Below the pieces are notes generated by a model, which saw only the letters and a program-made list of their open reading frames with translations, searched no databases and was not told the DNA's origin. From CAYWVO01 sp964461835 (GTDB lineage Bacteria > Zixibacteria > MSB-5A5 > WJJR01 > JAJRUJ01), in NCBI GenBank assembly GCA_964461835.1, contig CAYWVO010000003.1, positions 55,918-119,917 on the forward strand: DNA of 64,000 nucleotides, in the 5' to 3' direction. A program made the translations under genes and the position numbers. Shown one piece after another: positions 1 through 8,122 of this stretch. Position 1 is the first letter of the stretch; each line of letters opens with the position of its first letter.

Positions 1-1
1 T

Positions 2-727
2 CATGTTGTAGTACCCACTGCCCGCCTGCGGATGCAATTATATGAACGGGTCTCGCTTTTAAAGACGCAACAGACACCGATTTTGGTCATCCCCCACGGC
101 ATTGATTCTCGCACCGTACCCTACCATGAACGTAAGCCGGGGAAAAACCTGGCCTTCATTGGTGATATCACGTTCCACAAGGGACCGCTACTCCTTCTTC
201 ATGCATTTGCTGAATTGCGAAAGGTCAATCCGAGCTACGAGTTGCACATCATTGGGAGTCTGTTTGATGATCGGTATCCCTTGTATTTCACCCAGATGGC
301 TTCGGAATTGCAGTTACGGGAAGCAATCCATTTTGGTGCGTTGCCGAAAGATCTCGGGCAGTGGTTTAAGGATAAAAACTATATCATCGGTTCGAGTCTG
401 ATCGAGACAAATTTGAAGCCAGTCCTTACCGCCATGGTCGGTGGCATGAAGCCGGTCATCCATAACTTCGTCGGTGCTCGTGGGATGCTGGACGCGAAAT
501 ATCTGTGGAACACCGTTCCGGAATTCATCGCGCACGTTACCAGTGCCGAATATGACTCAGCAGAATACCGGCGAACTGCCGAGTGGCAGTTTGATATACA
601 GATTCTGCGATTCAAATTGGATAAACTTATGGGAACCATCGAGGCCGCCCTGAATCCCGCGGTGAGGGCCCAAACGAGAACAACACCGAACACCGAAGTG
701 CCCGCAAGTATCGGAAGGCAACACTGA
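2..727 (+). CDS. Glycosyltransferase, C-terminal part (cut by window edge)
   Basis: The frame is open to the left edge, so this is the 3' portion (about 241 codons) of a longer gene. The visible part matches the second Rossmann domain of a GT-B fold, GT4-type transferase: a PHGID-type segment, then GDITFHKGP (the nucleotide-sugar side), then YELHIIG, and an acidic SSLIETNLKPVL stretch where the ExxxxxxxE donor-binding motif normally lies. It would transfer a sugar from a nucleotide donor to an unknown acceptor in the cytoplasm. Its stop overlaps the start of a sulfotransferase-like gene (TGATG) and flagellin follows, so glycan decoration of surface structures or flagellin is possible. The family call is fairly sure; the substrate is unknown. 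Confidence 0.75.
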   Translation, partial: HVVVPTARLRMQLYERVSLLKTQQTPILVIPHGIDSRTVPYHERKPGKNLAFIGDITFHKGPLLLLHAFAELRKVNPSYELHIIGSLFDDRYPLYFTQMASELQLREAIHFGALPKDLGQWFKDKNYIIGSSLIETNLKPVLTAMVGGMKPVIHNFVGARGMLDAKYLWNTVPEFIAHVTSAEYDSAEYRRTAEWQFDIQILRFKLDKLMGTIEAALNPAVRAQTRTTPNTEVPASIGRQH

Positions 728-1344
728 TGGCAACGAGGTTTATTTTTGGCGTCGGTACCGGACGGTGTGGCACGGTTTCCCTCTCGCGATTATTGAACTT
801 GCAACCCGGTTTTGTCGTCTCCCATGAAGCGGTTGGTGGCCCGATGTGGCGCTATGATAGCGGGTATATCAACTTGTTGATGGAAAAGATGTATCAGACC
901 GAGGCACCGGTTGTGGGCGATATTGCCTACCATATCATCCCCTACCTCGAGACAATCTGGGAGCGCTATACGGGCACCAAAGTCCTCTGCTTAAAACGGG
1001 ACAAGGTCTCCACGATGGCCAGTTTCCGCAAAAAGCTCGCGGCCCGCGGACGGCCTTGGCAGATCGGCGTCTGGCAGGGGTCGGGTAACGGTTGGATCGA
1101 TCGTTCGATTACCCCGTCCAGCCCCGGATTTGAACAGATTATCAGCAGATACTACGATCAGTACTACGAGTGTGCGGAATACTTCCAACTGGCCCGACCT
1201 CTGGATTTCCGGATTTGGCCCACCGAGGCGTTGAACTCAGAAGCAGGGCAACGCGACATTCTCCGCTTTATCGGAGTTGCCGACGAGGATATGCAATTCG
1301 ATATCGGTCTGCGACACAATAAAGGCCCTCAGTCCCGTGAGTGA
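727..1344 (+). CDS. Sulfotransferase-like protein
   Basis: 205 aa. The N-terminus FGVGTGRCGTVSLSRLL is the modified P-loop that sulfotransferases use to hold the 5'-phosphosulfate of PAPS. A second conserved region, TKVLCLKRDKVSTMASF, corresponds to the 3'-phosphate-binding arginine/serine strand. The protein should transfer sulfate from PAPS to a carbohydrate or other acceptor. The ATG overlaps the upstream glycosyltransferase stop (TGATG), so the two are translationally coupled and probably act on the same glycan. It is at the short end of the family (usual 200-300 aa), but both PAPS motifs are present. The acceptor cannot be told from sequence. Confidence 0.72.
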   Translation: MATRFIFGVGTGRCGTVSLSRLLNLQPGFVVSHEAVGGPMWRYDSGYINLLMEKMYQTEAPVVGDIAYHIIPYLETIWERYTGTKVLCLKRDKVSTMASFRKKLAARGRPWQIGVWQGSGNGWIDRSITPSSPGFEQIISRYYDQYYECAEYFQLARPLDFRIWPTEALNSEAGQRDILRFIGVADEDMQFDIGLRHNKGPQSRE

Positions 1345-1677
1345 GAGGCTAAGTTGCTTAACGATAACGTTGTGCAAGGAACAGGCTGCTGCTGTAATCT
1401 TGCACAGGCCCTGTTTTTGCCTAAAGGGAGTTTTCGGGGATGCCGATTTTTCCAGTAGAACAAAGGATACATGCGTTTCGGATAGCTTAGTTTTGTTCAC
1501 CCGAATGCTTTAAGCAAAGAAAGGAGTGTGTGGTCAACGAATGATGCCCGGCGGTGCAGCCGGGCCGGTTCAAGTTTTGCGGCAGGATGCCACCTGGACC
1601 ATCGGAGGTCTGATCGAACGAAGACCTAGAAGTCGGACACGGACAATCCGACAGGGAATTTCAAGGAGGAGTCTCTA
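1345..1677 (+). promoter_or_regulatory. Flagellin upstream region with sigma-28-type promoter and long leader
   Basis: This 333-bp gap holds no convincing gene. A flagellar sigma-28-type promoter is visible: TAAA at 1422-1425, 16 bases, then GCCGATTT at 1442-1449 (consensus TAAA-N15-GCCGATAA). Transcription would start near 1456 and leave a leader of about 220 nt. The leader carries a perfect 7-bp hairpin (GCCCGGC 1546-1552, GCCGGGC 1559-1565). A strong ribosome binding site (aaggagg, ending near 1670) precedes the flagellin ATG. Confidence 0.6.
1546..1565 (+). other. Hairpin in the flagellin leader
   Basis: Perfect 7-bp GC-only stem with a 6-nt loop, about 110 nt upstream of the flagellin ATG and downstream of the putative sigma-28 start site. 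There is no T-run, so it is not a standard terminator. A leader-RNA stability or translational-control element is possible. Confidence 0.45.
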
Positions 1678-3876
1678 ATGTCTCTGCGAATTAACCACAA
1701 CATCGCGGCATTCGATGCACACCGCAACTTGACCAATACGACACGTTCGCTGTCGAATTCGATGGAGAAGCTGTCGTCTGGTTTCCGTATTAATCGAGCT
1801 TCGGATGATCCGGCTGGGTTGGTGATTTCCGAGCAGTTCCGGGCGCAGATCGCTGGTTTGAACCGCGCGATTGAGAACTCGGAAGGTTCGATGAACATGA
1901 TCCAGACCGCGGAAGGCGCGTTGACTGAGATCAATAACCTGCTGGTGAAGATGCGCGAACTGGCCATTCATGCGGCCAACGAAGGCTTCAATGATACCGC
2001 GCAGCTCGAAGCTGACCAGGCGGAAATTGATAACGCGATTGCCACGATCGACCGTATTGCCGCCAACACTCAATTTGGTACCAAGCAGTTGCTGGACGGC
2101 AGCCGCAGTAATATCGCTACGATCACCACGCCGAACGAGTCGGATCTCACGATTAAAGAATCCGGCCTCGAAACCGGTACCCACTCCGTTGTAGCGACCA
2201 AGACAGCCGATTCCAGCGCCACGCTGAACTCGACTGCGCTGGGTATCTCGCTGAAGACCGATGGTACGGTGTACAACCTCGAGGATGGACTGCATAATAT
2301 TGACGTGTTGCAGGCCTCCGCCGGGGCGACCCGCACCAGCAGCACCGTGTACTTCACCGATGCCTTTAACAACAAGCTGACACTGGCCGACACGCAAACC
2401 TACGCGACCATCGGCTCTGCTGCTACCCTCGCTGCGGCGACCGCGGGTAACGTTGGCGACCACTCTGTCGTCTTGAATTACGCGGAAGTTGGTTCAAACC
2501 CGGTCGGACAGCAGACCTTGACGATATCCGTTGAGCTTGGTGACACGACCACGGACATCGCCGACAAGTGGAACGCGGCAATCAGCTCGAACGCGGCCTT
2601 AAACGGCAAAATCGAAGCGGTGTCGGTTGGTGCAGGCGCCGGTCAATTGTTCTTCCGCCCGGTTAATCAGGGCGCGAAATACTCCTTGCAGTTTATTTCC
2701 GAGTCAAACACCGCGGTGAACAATGCGCAGTTTTCCATGGGTGCGGCTCGGTCAACTCGGGGCGCCTCGAAAGATGAATTCCAGATGACGATCACGACCG
2801 CCAACCAGGCTGGTGTGACAAATACCCTGGATATCGTCTCGGCCGCCGCCTCCAAGACGTTCACTTCGATAAACGACTTGATCACCGACATGAATGTTGC
2901 GTTCTACAATGCCTTCGGTAGCGTTGGTGGTTCCGGCACCCCGACGAACGTCGTGGCATCCCTGGAAGGCACGGACAAGATCAAGCTCACCACGTCTGAC
3001 GAAGGCTCTGACTACACCATCAGAGTAAATTCAAACGGAACCAGCACCTACGAAGCGGAAGAAATCCTCGGTTTCGTGAATGCCGACACTATTGACCGTG
3101 CGGGTCGGGCGGCTTTGGTGTCCTTCGACGGCTACACCAATGAAATCACCTCGGTGAAATATACGTCGACCTCGAATGTCACTCTGGAGAACAAGGCCGG
3201 TGATGCGACGACCGTGGGCCGGGGAACAATTGATATCACCGTGAACACCGCAGCGAACGGCATTAACGTCGGTAACTTGTTACTCGACGTGAGTGCGGCC
3301 AAGTACTCGGTTCGTCTTGATGGCGGTCCGGCGACGGAGGTCACTGCGGGCCAGGATACGGTTGTGTGGAATTCCGGACGGAGCCAGTTCCTGAAGGTGA
3401 ACTATGCGCTTACCTCGGAAGGCGGCTCGGAAACGATCTCCAACACCGACTCCTCGCTGGTTTTTCAGATCGGCGCGAATGTCGGTCAGACTGCTCGAGT
3501 GGGGATCACCAGCATGGAAACGACTGCCCTCGGGCAGAGTATCGCCGGTAATCAGTTTTCCAGCCTTTCCGAAATTGATGTGACCTCGGTATCTGGTGCG
3601 CAGGATGCTCAGGAAGTCATCGACTACGTCATTACGGAAGTCACCAACCTCCGCGGGAAACTCGGGTCGTTCCAGAAGAACACGCTGGAATCCAACTTGC
3701 GGAACCTGCGGATTTCCGCGCAAAACCTGACCGCCTCAGAGTCAGCAATTCGTGACACTGATATGGCACAGGAGATGTCCAGTTTTGTCCGGTATCAGAT
3801 TCTGCTCCAGGCCGGCACCGCGATGTTGGCCCAGGCCAATCAGGTCCCGCAAGGCGTCCTGTCGCTGTTTAGGTAG
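1678..3876 (+). CDS. fliC: Flagellin
   Basis: 732 aa. The N-terminal D0/D1 helices (about residues 1-140) are canonical: MSLRINHNIAAFDAHRNL, then KLSSGFRINRASDDPAGL. The C-terminal D1/D0 helices (about 635-732) are canonical too, with SAIRDTDMAQEM and a terminal VLSLFR. Between them sits about 490 residues of Ser/Thr/Asn-rich beta material, so the exposed D2/D3 part is much larger than in the usual 270-500-aa flagellins. The protein is exported by the flagellar type III apparatus and forms the filament. The start has an excellent ribosome binding site (caaggaggagtctcta) and a sigma-28-like promoter upstream. flaG, fliD and fliS follow in the same direction. Confidence 0.97.
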   Translation: MSLRINHNIAAFDAHRNLTNTTRSLSNSMEKLSSGFRINRASDDPAGLVISEQFRAQIAGLNRAIENSEGSMNMIQTAEGALTEINNLLVKMRELAIHAANEGFNDTAQLEADQAEIDNAIATIDRIAANTQFGTKQLLDGSRSNIATITTPNESDLTIKESGLETGTHSVVATKTADSSATLNSTALGISLKTDGTVYNLEDGLHNIDVLQASAGATRTSSTVYFTDAFNNKLTLADTQTYATIGSAATLAAATAGNVGDHSVVLNYAEVGSNPVGQQTLTISVELGDTTTDIADKWNAAISSNAALNGKIEAVSVGAGAGQLFFRPVNQGAKYSLQFISESNTAVNNAQFSMGAARSTRGASKDEFQMTITTANQAGVTNTLDIVSAAASKTFTSINDLITDMNVAFYNAFGSVGGSGTPTNVVASLEGTDKIKLTTSDEGSDYTIRVNSNGTSTYEAEEILGFVNADTIDRAGRAALVSFDGYTNEITSVKYTSTSNVTLENKAGDATTVGRGTIDITVNTAANGINVGNLLLDVSAAKYSVRLDGGPATEVTAGQDTVVWNSGRSQFLKVNYALTSEGGSETISNTDSSLVFQIGANVGQTARVGITSMETTALGQSIAGNQFSSLSEIDVTSVSGAQDAQEVIDYVITEVTNLRGKLGSFQKNTLESNLRNLRISAQNLTASESAIRDTDMAQEMSSFVRYQILLQAGTAMLAQANQVPQGVLSLFR

Positions 3877-3890
3877 TCTCGTTAATCCTG

Positions 3891-3921
3891 GAGGAGGTGC
3901 CGGGTCGTCCCGCACCTCCTC
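3891..3921 (+). terminator. Strong hairpin after flagellin
   Basis: Perfect 10-bp stem (GAGGAGGTGC 3891-3900, GCACCTCCTC 3912-3921) with a further GGG/CCC pairing possible inside the loop, 15 bp after the flagellin stop. The following T content is weak (tctcttg), so it may act as a partial terminator or as 3'-end stabiliser of the abundant flagellin mRNA. Confidence 0.6.
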
Positions 3922-3951
3922 TCTTGCGCAGGAAAGGTAAGGTGAAGTCTG

Positions 3952-4353
3952 GTGAATTATGATCTCTTCCTCGGGCCGCAGACGGTGACTCGAACACCGG
4001 CCGTGTCGCCTGGGCGATCCTCCACGGCAACGGTTTCGGAGGCGCGCGTAACCGGTCAGGAACGAGGAGCAGCAGACCTCGCTGTCGTTGACTCGGCACA
4101 TATTGGGGAGATTTCATCGGACGACAATCAAACCAAGAAGGTGCAGGAAGCGGTGGAACTGATCAATCGCCTGTTTGATCGCTCTCCGGTAGACCTGAAC
4201 ATGTCAATCGACGAAAAAACCCAATCGTTGGTGATTAAGCTCATCGATCGGAGCACACATGAGGTTGTGCGACAAATTCCGCCGGAAGAAATTCTGCGCT
4301 TGCGCCAACATTTGCAGGAACTGCTGGGTGTCGTCTTTGACCAGACGGCCTGA
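3952..4353 (+). CDS. flaG: FlaG family protein
   Basis: 133 aa. Residues about 60-130 are a typical FlaG domain: VQEAVELINRLF, then a short beta region (LNMSIDEKTQSLVIKLID) and VVRQIPPEEILRLRQHL. FlaG proteins influence filament length. The first 55 residues are low-complexity and unconserved, as usual for the family. The start is a GTG at 3952 with a purine-rich stretch (ggtaaggtgaag) upstream; other GTG codons nearby make the exact start uncertain. It lies between flagellin and fliD, a common arrangement. Confidence 0.88.
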   Translation: MNYDLFLGPQTVTRTPAVSPGRSSTATVSEARVTGQERGAADLAVVDSAHIGEISSDDNQTKKVQEAVELINRLFDRSPVDLNMSIDEKTQSLVIKLIDRSTHEVVRQIPPEEILRLRQHLQELLGVVFDQTA

Positions 4354-4399
4354 ATGTTTCCAGGGGATGCGGATGTAAGAATATGACAATCAGCAACGC

Positions 4400-4431
4400 G
4401 GGCCGGCGGCCGTGACACGTTTCGCCGGCCC
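4400..4431 (+). terminator. Hairpin between flaG and fliD
   Basis: Perfect 9-bp stem (GGGCCGGCG 4400-4408, CGCCGGCCC 4423-4431) with a 14-nt loop, 46 bp after flaG and 40 bp before fliD. No T-run follows. Likely an attenuator or processing structure separating the flaG and fliD messages. Confidence 0.5.
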
Positions 4432-4471
4432 GGTTGATTGACGCCGTTCATTATCACATAACGAGGACAGC

Positions 4472-6802
4472 ATGGCAGGCTTCTCTATTGACGGGATAAA
4501 TTCCAGTCTGGATACTACGGCGATAATCGATGCGATTATCGAGTCTGAAAGTGGGTCGCTCAATCACCTCAAGCAGCGCCACAAAGAAACCCTGGAAATT
4601 TCGGCCACCTATAATACCATTTCCGCCTCAATGCTGGCCTTGAAGACGCATGCTACCGCCCTGGCCAAAAGTGCAACGCTGGATATGTACAGTACTATTG
4701 TCTCCGATCCGGAGGTCTTGACCGCAAAAGCTACCGCTGGTGCGACCCCCGGCAGTTATATGCTGAATGTCACCTCCCTGGCCCGCAATCACCAAATTGC
4801 CTCACAGGGATTCGAAAGTACCGACACCGGCTCGCTGGGCGAGGGCACTGTCTCGATTGGGATCGGTGATGGCTCACTCACGACAATTACTATTGATGAA
4901 ACCAGTAATTCGCTTACTGGCTTGAAAAATGCCATAAACGATGCCGACATCGGCATCATGGCGACCATTATTGATGATGGAACATCGCAAAATCCATTCC
5001 GGTTGGTCTTGACAGCGCAGGATTCGGGTGCGGAAAATACCATTCAATTCAGTACCAATGTGTCTGATGGGCAGGCGCCCGATTTTGCCACCGCCGCTTT
5101 TGACACCGTCGAAACCGACCAACTCAGCGCCGATTCAACTTCAATCATCAGCCTGGGAGCTACCGCTGCCTACACCGGGTCGGAAAACAAGACCTATACC
5201 TTCACCATTGGCGGCAGCGGACAACAGACCATCGGCGAGGGCACGATAACCATTAATTGGACTGATGGAACCAATTCCGGATCGATCGAGGTTGATGCAG
5301 CAGATACGGAAGTTGCCCTGGCCGGCGATGGCGCAGATGGCTTGACTATATCTTTTGGCCCCGGGGCGCTCAACGCCGGCGATATCTTCGAGGTCCAGGC
5401 CTTCGCACCGACGTTGCAAACGCCGGCAGACGCTAAGATTTCATTGGGATCCACAACCGGCGGCGGCTCACCGATTGTGATTTCCTCAGCCTCGAATCGG
5501 GTGGAGTCGGTGATCCCGGGAGTGACGCTCGATTTATTCAAGATTTCGGATGGACCGATCGAGGTCGCCGTATCGGTCGATCAATCGGGCATCAAAAGTA
5601 AAATTACCGCTATGCTCGAAAAATACAATGAGGTCATGGACCGCATTGATAAACAATTCGAATATAATGAAGTAACCGGCGAATCGGGTACGCTGATCGG
5701 TGATTCATACGTGCTGGCGATGCAACAACAAGTGCGGTCAGCGCTTTCCGGAGCAATCGGTGGATTGCCGAAATCAATGAACATGCTCGCGTCGATTGGC
5801 ATTCGCACCGGAGATAACGGGCATTTGAATCTGACCTCGACCAGCGAGCTTAACGCGGCGCTCAACAGTAACCTTGAGGGCGTCAAGAATCTCTTCCGGG
5901 CGTCCGGAACCTCGGATAATTCGCTCGTTTCGTTCTTGAGCGCAACGCCGGACACCGTACCGACCAGTGAAGGGTACGAAGTCGATATCACCCAGGTGGC
6001 CACCCATGGATATGCACGCGGCGACACGATTCATGACCCGGTTACCCAACCGCTGACCATTGATTCAACAAATAATACGTTTCGCGTAACGATTGATGGC
6101 GTGACCTCCGAGGACATTGTTTTAACCGAAAAGACCTATTCCAGCAGCGCCGAGCTGGTTGCCGAATTGCAGACCAAACTCGATGCCGATGAGAATGTCG
6201 GTAAACTCGGGGCAACGTTCGCTTGGGTCCCTGGCGCCGTCGGCAGCGGGTACCTGGAATTGATGTCGGCATCGTACGGGAGTAATTCCCAGGTCAGTTA
6301 TGATTTGAGCGCGTCAAATGGTGCAAAGGAGATTCTGGGGCTGACCAACGACAATAAAACCTCGGGAGCAGATGTCGCCGGAACGATTAATGGGGAAGCG
6401 GCAACCGGCCACGGTCAGGTCTTGACCGGAAACGATGGGAATGAGACCACCGACGGGCTGAAAGTGACTGTGAGGTTCTCAGAGGGTGACCTCAACGCGA
6501 CAGCTCCAGAGGCCACGGTGACCTACGCGGAGGGCTTTGCTGCTCGGCTCGACCGGGTCCTGGACTCGATCACCAAATCCTTGAATGGCTCGATTGCCCG
6601 GCGCACCAAGGCGCTGGATGACCAGGCCGAGTATTACTCCACATTAATTGACGATTACACCGAGCGTCTGGAAATCAGGCGGCAAGATTTGTATGAAAAG
6701 TTTTATGAAATGGAACGAGTCCTGGGTGAATTACAGAGCCAGGGTGCATATTTTTCCAGCCAACTTCAGCAAGCTCAATCCTTATTCGGATCGATTAGCT
6801 AG
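4472..6802 (+). CDS. fliD: Flagellar hook-associated protein 2 (filament cap)
   Basis: 776 aa. FliD forms the cap at the filament tip that folds and inserts flagellin. The N-terminal FliD domain starts at SIDGINSSLDTTAIIDAIIESE and includes the usual coiled segment with KQRHKETLEISATYNTISASM. The C-terminal FliD domain (about 340-770) includes VMDRIDKQFEYNEVTGESG and ends in a long helix with RRTKALDDQAEYYSTLIDDY. It is longer than typical FliD (450-650 aa) because of inserted beta-rich domains, in step with the large flagellin. A ribosome binding site (aacgaggac) precedes the ATG. Confidence 0.95.
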   Translation: MAGFSIDGINSSLDTTAIIDAIIESESGSLNHLKQRHKETLEISATYNTISASMLALKTHATALAKSATLDMYSTIVSDPEVLTAKATAGATPGSYMLNVTSLARNHQIASQGFESTDTGSLGEGTVSIGIGDGSLTTITIDETSNSLTGLKNAINDADIGIMATIIDDGTSQNPFRLVLTAQDSGAENTIQFSTNVSDGQAPDFATAAFDTVETDQLSADSTSIISLGATAAYTGSENKTYTFTIGGSGQQTIGEGTITINWTDGTNSGSIEVDAADTEVALAGDGADGLTISFGPGALNAGDIFEVQAFAPTLQTPADAKISLGSTTGGGSPIVISSASNRVESVIPGVTLDLFKISDGPIEVAVSVDQSGIKSKITAMLEKYNEVMDRIDKQFEYNEVTGESGTLIGDSYVLAMQQQVRSALSGAIGGLPKSMNMLASIGIRTGDNGHLNLTSTSELNAALNSNLEGVKNLFRASGTSDNSLVSFLSATPDTVPTSEGYEVDITQVATHGYARGDTIHDPVTQPLTIDSTNNTFRVTIDGVTSEDIVLTEKTYSSSAELVAELQTKLDADENVGKLGATFAWVPGAVGSGYLELMSASYGSNSQVSYDLSASNGAKEILGLTNDNKTSGADVAGTINGEAATGHGQVLTGNDGNETTDGLKVTVRFSEGDLNATAPEATVTYAEGFAARLDRVLDSITKSLNGSIARRTKALDDQAEYYSTLIDDYTERLEIRRQDLYEKFYEMERVLGELQSQGAYFSSQLQQAQSLFGSIS

Positions 6803-6813
6803 AGTGGGGACGC

Positions 6814-7275
6814 ATGGAACAGCACATTGAAGATTATCAACGGAATCAAGTCGCCGGGATGACGCAACGGGAACTGATCATCATGTTGTATAGTGGAGCG
6901 ATTCGCTATCTCAGTGAAGCCAAAACAGCAATACGCAATGAACGGTACGACCAGTCATGGCCGAAACTGGATCGCGCACGGAAAATTGTCGTGCACCTGT
7001 ATTCGACGTTGAATTTGGAGGCCGGCAAAATCGCCGAAGATCTCGCATCGCTATATTCGTATGTGATCGATCAAATCTGCGTGGCGAATGCCCGGAGAGA
7101 AATCGCCCCGGTCGACACCTGCATCAATGTCCTCCAGACGGTGCGGGAGGCCTGGGAGCAAATTCCCGATCCGGAACACGCCACCCCGGCTGCCAATTCC
7201 GGGGAACCAACGACGTCGGGGAACGGGACATCGCCGCAACAGCATCGTGAACCACAATTATCACTTGAGGCGTAG
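6814..7275 (+). CDS. fliS: Flagellin export chaperone FliS
   Basis: 153 aa. The FliS core (residues 1-115) is clear: YQRNQVAGMTQRELIIMLYSGAIRYL, then ARKIVVHLYSTLNLEAGKIAEDLASLYSYVIDQI. FliS binds the flagellin C-terminus in the cytoplasm and prevents premature polymerisation. The last 35 residues are a disordered Pro/Ser/Gly-rich tail not needed for the fold. It lies 11 bp after fliD and just before a FlgN-like gene, so all are probably cotranscribed. Confidence 0.95.
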   Translation: MEQHIEDYQRNQVAGMTQRELIIMLYSGAIRYLSEAKTAIRNERYDQSWPKLDRARKIVVHLYSTLNLEAGKIAEDLASLYSYVIDQICVANARREIAPVDTCINVLQTVREAWEQIPDPEHATPAANSGEPTTSGNGTSPQQHREPQLSLEA

Positions 7276-7280
7276 GATTG

Positions 7281-7730
7281 ATGGAGTCAACCACCGAACA
7301 GGGATACCAACGCGCGCTAGCTGCGCTGTTACGAGAAGAGCTGGGGTTTTATCGGTCGTTGTATGTCTTGCTGGATCGCCAGCGCGACTGGCTGAAATAC
7401 GAGCGGGATTCCAAAATCCTGGACATTTTCGAAGATATTGAGAAATTGAAAAATCGGATCAAGCAGAGTCAGGAAAAAATACAGAGCACCCAACAACAGC
7501 AGCCGCAGCGCTTTCAGCGTGCCCTGGCGGCGCCTGAGATCAGCCGGTTGGTCGAAAATATCGTCACCCTGATCTCAAAATGTGTTGAACTGACAAACGA
7601 GAATGAGTCAATCGCAACCACCAAACGAGATCGGCTTAAATCGGAGTTGGCGGAGCTTACCGCAGCCGACCAGTTTTATCACACCTTGAAGCAGAAACAG
7701 TCACCGCGATTCGTCGATCAACGACGATAG
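7281..7730 (+). CDS. FlgN/FliT-like flagellar export chaperone
   Basis: 149 aa, almost entirely helical: LRELLGFYRSLYVLLDRQRDWLKYE-type helix, a DIFEDIEKLKNRIKQSQEKIQ coiled segment, a Gln-rich turn and a final helix. Size, helical pattern and place after fliS fit FlgN, the chaperone of hook-filament junction proteins FlgK/FlgL. I chose the ATG at 7281 (preceded by tagg and an in-frame TTG). The sequence is divergent, so FliT or a general chaperone role is the alternative. Confidence 0.6.
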   Translation: MESTTEQGYQRALAALLREELGFYRSLYVLLDRQRDWLKYERDSKILDIFEDIEKLKNRIKQSQEKIQSTQQQQPQRFQRALAAPEISRLVENIVTLISKCVELTNENESIATTKRDRLKSELAELTAADQFYHTLKQKQSPRFVDQRR

Positions 7731-7756
7731 CGGATGACGAAGGCAGCCGGCAGACC

Positions 7757-8080
7757 ATGGATATCTTGCACACGCAGTTCCCGGAATATCGGCCATCATC
7801 CGATCGGACATCATCCGATCGGACATCATCTTCGCGCCGCGAGGGGAAGTCGCCCGGCCAACCGGTGACGGAGGATCGGGATCTCGCACCCGCTCACCTC
7901 CGGGCATCATCAATTGAAGACGGTGCGGACGCCGAACGGCGAGCGACCTCCGTTGCCCAAATTATCCGCGAGCGTCAGGCCAGTGGATTCTATCATCGCC
8001 CGGACGTCTTGCGAGAAATTGCCGCCCGGCTTCTGGCATCACCGGAATTAGGTGGGAACGGCCCCGCCGATTTTTCATGA
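7757..8080 (+). CDS. Small flagellar-locus protein, candidate FlgM-like anti-sigma factor
   Basis: 107 aa. The first 60 residues are charged and low-complexity, and the DNA contains a 15-bp in-frame tandem repeat (7794-7823). The C-terminal part VAQIIRERQASGFYHRPDV followed by LREIAARLLASPEL resembles the sigma-binding tail of FlgM (V-x2-I-R-x3-x2-G-x-Y-x4-x2-I-A-x2-L-L). FlgM is normally a mostly disordered protein of about 100 aa encoded beside flgN, which fits the neighbour at 7281. The sigma-28-like promoter of flagellin would be its target. No cognate sigma factor is in the window. The assignment is inference from a short motif. Confidence 0.45.
   Translation: MDILHTQFPEYRPSSDRTSSDRTSSSRREGKSPGQPVTEDRDLAPAHLRASSIEDGADAERRATSVAQIIRERQASGFYHRPDVLREIAARLLASPELGGNGPADFS
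7794..7830 (+). repeat. 15-bp in-frame tandem repeat
   Basis: Two exact copies of catcatccgatcgga (7794-7808, 7809-7823) plus seven bases of a third. Inside the FlgM-like candidate it encodes repeated Ser-Ser-Asp-Arg-Thr, so copy changes would only lengthen or shorten the disordered N-terminal part. Confidence 0.9.
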
Positions 8081-8122
8081 GCGGATGACACAGGTCGTGT
8101 AAGCAGGGGAGAAACAGCGATC

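Noticed and set aside
1277..1513. Short frames in the gap between sulfotransferase and flagellin
   Set aside because: They overlap the sulfotransferase end and the sigma-28-like promoter and have no coding signature.
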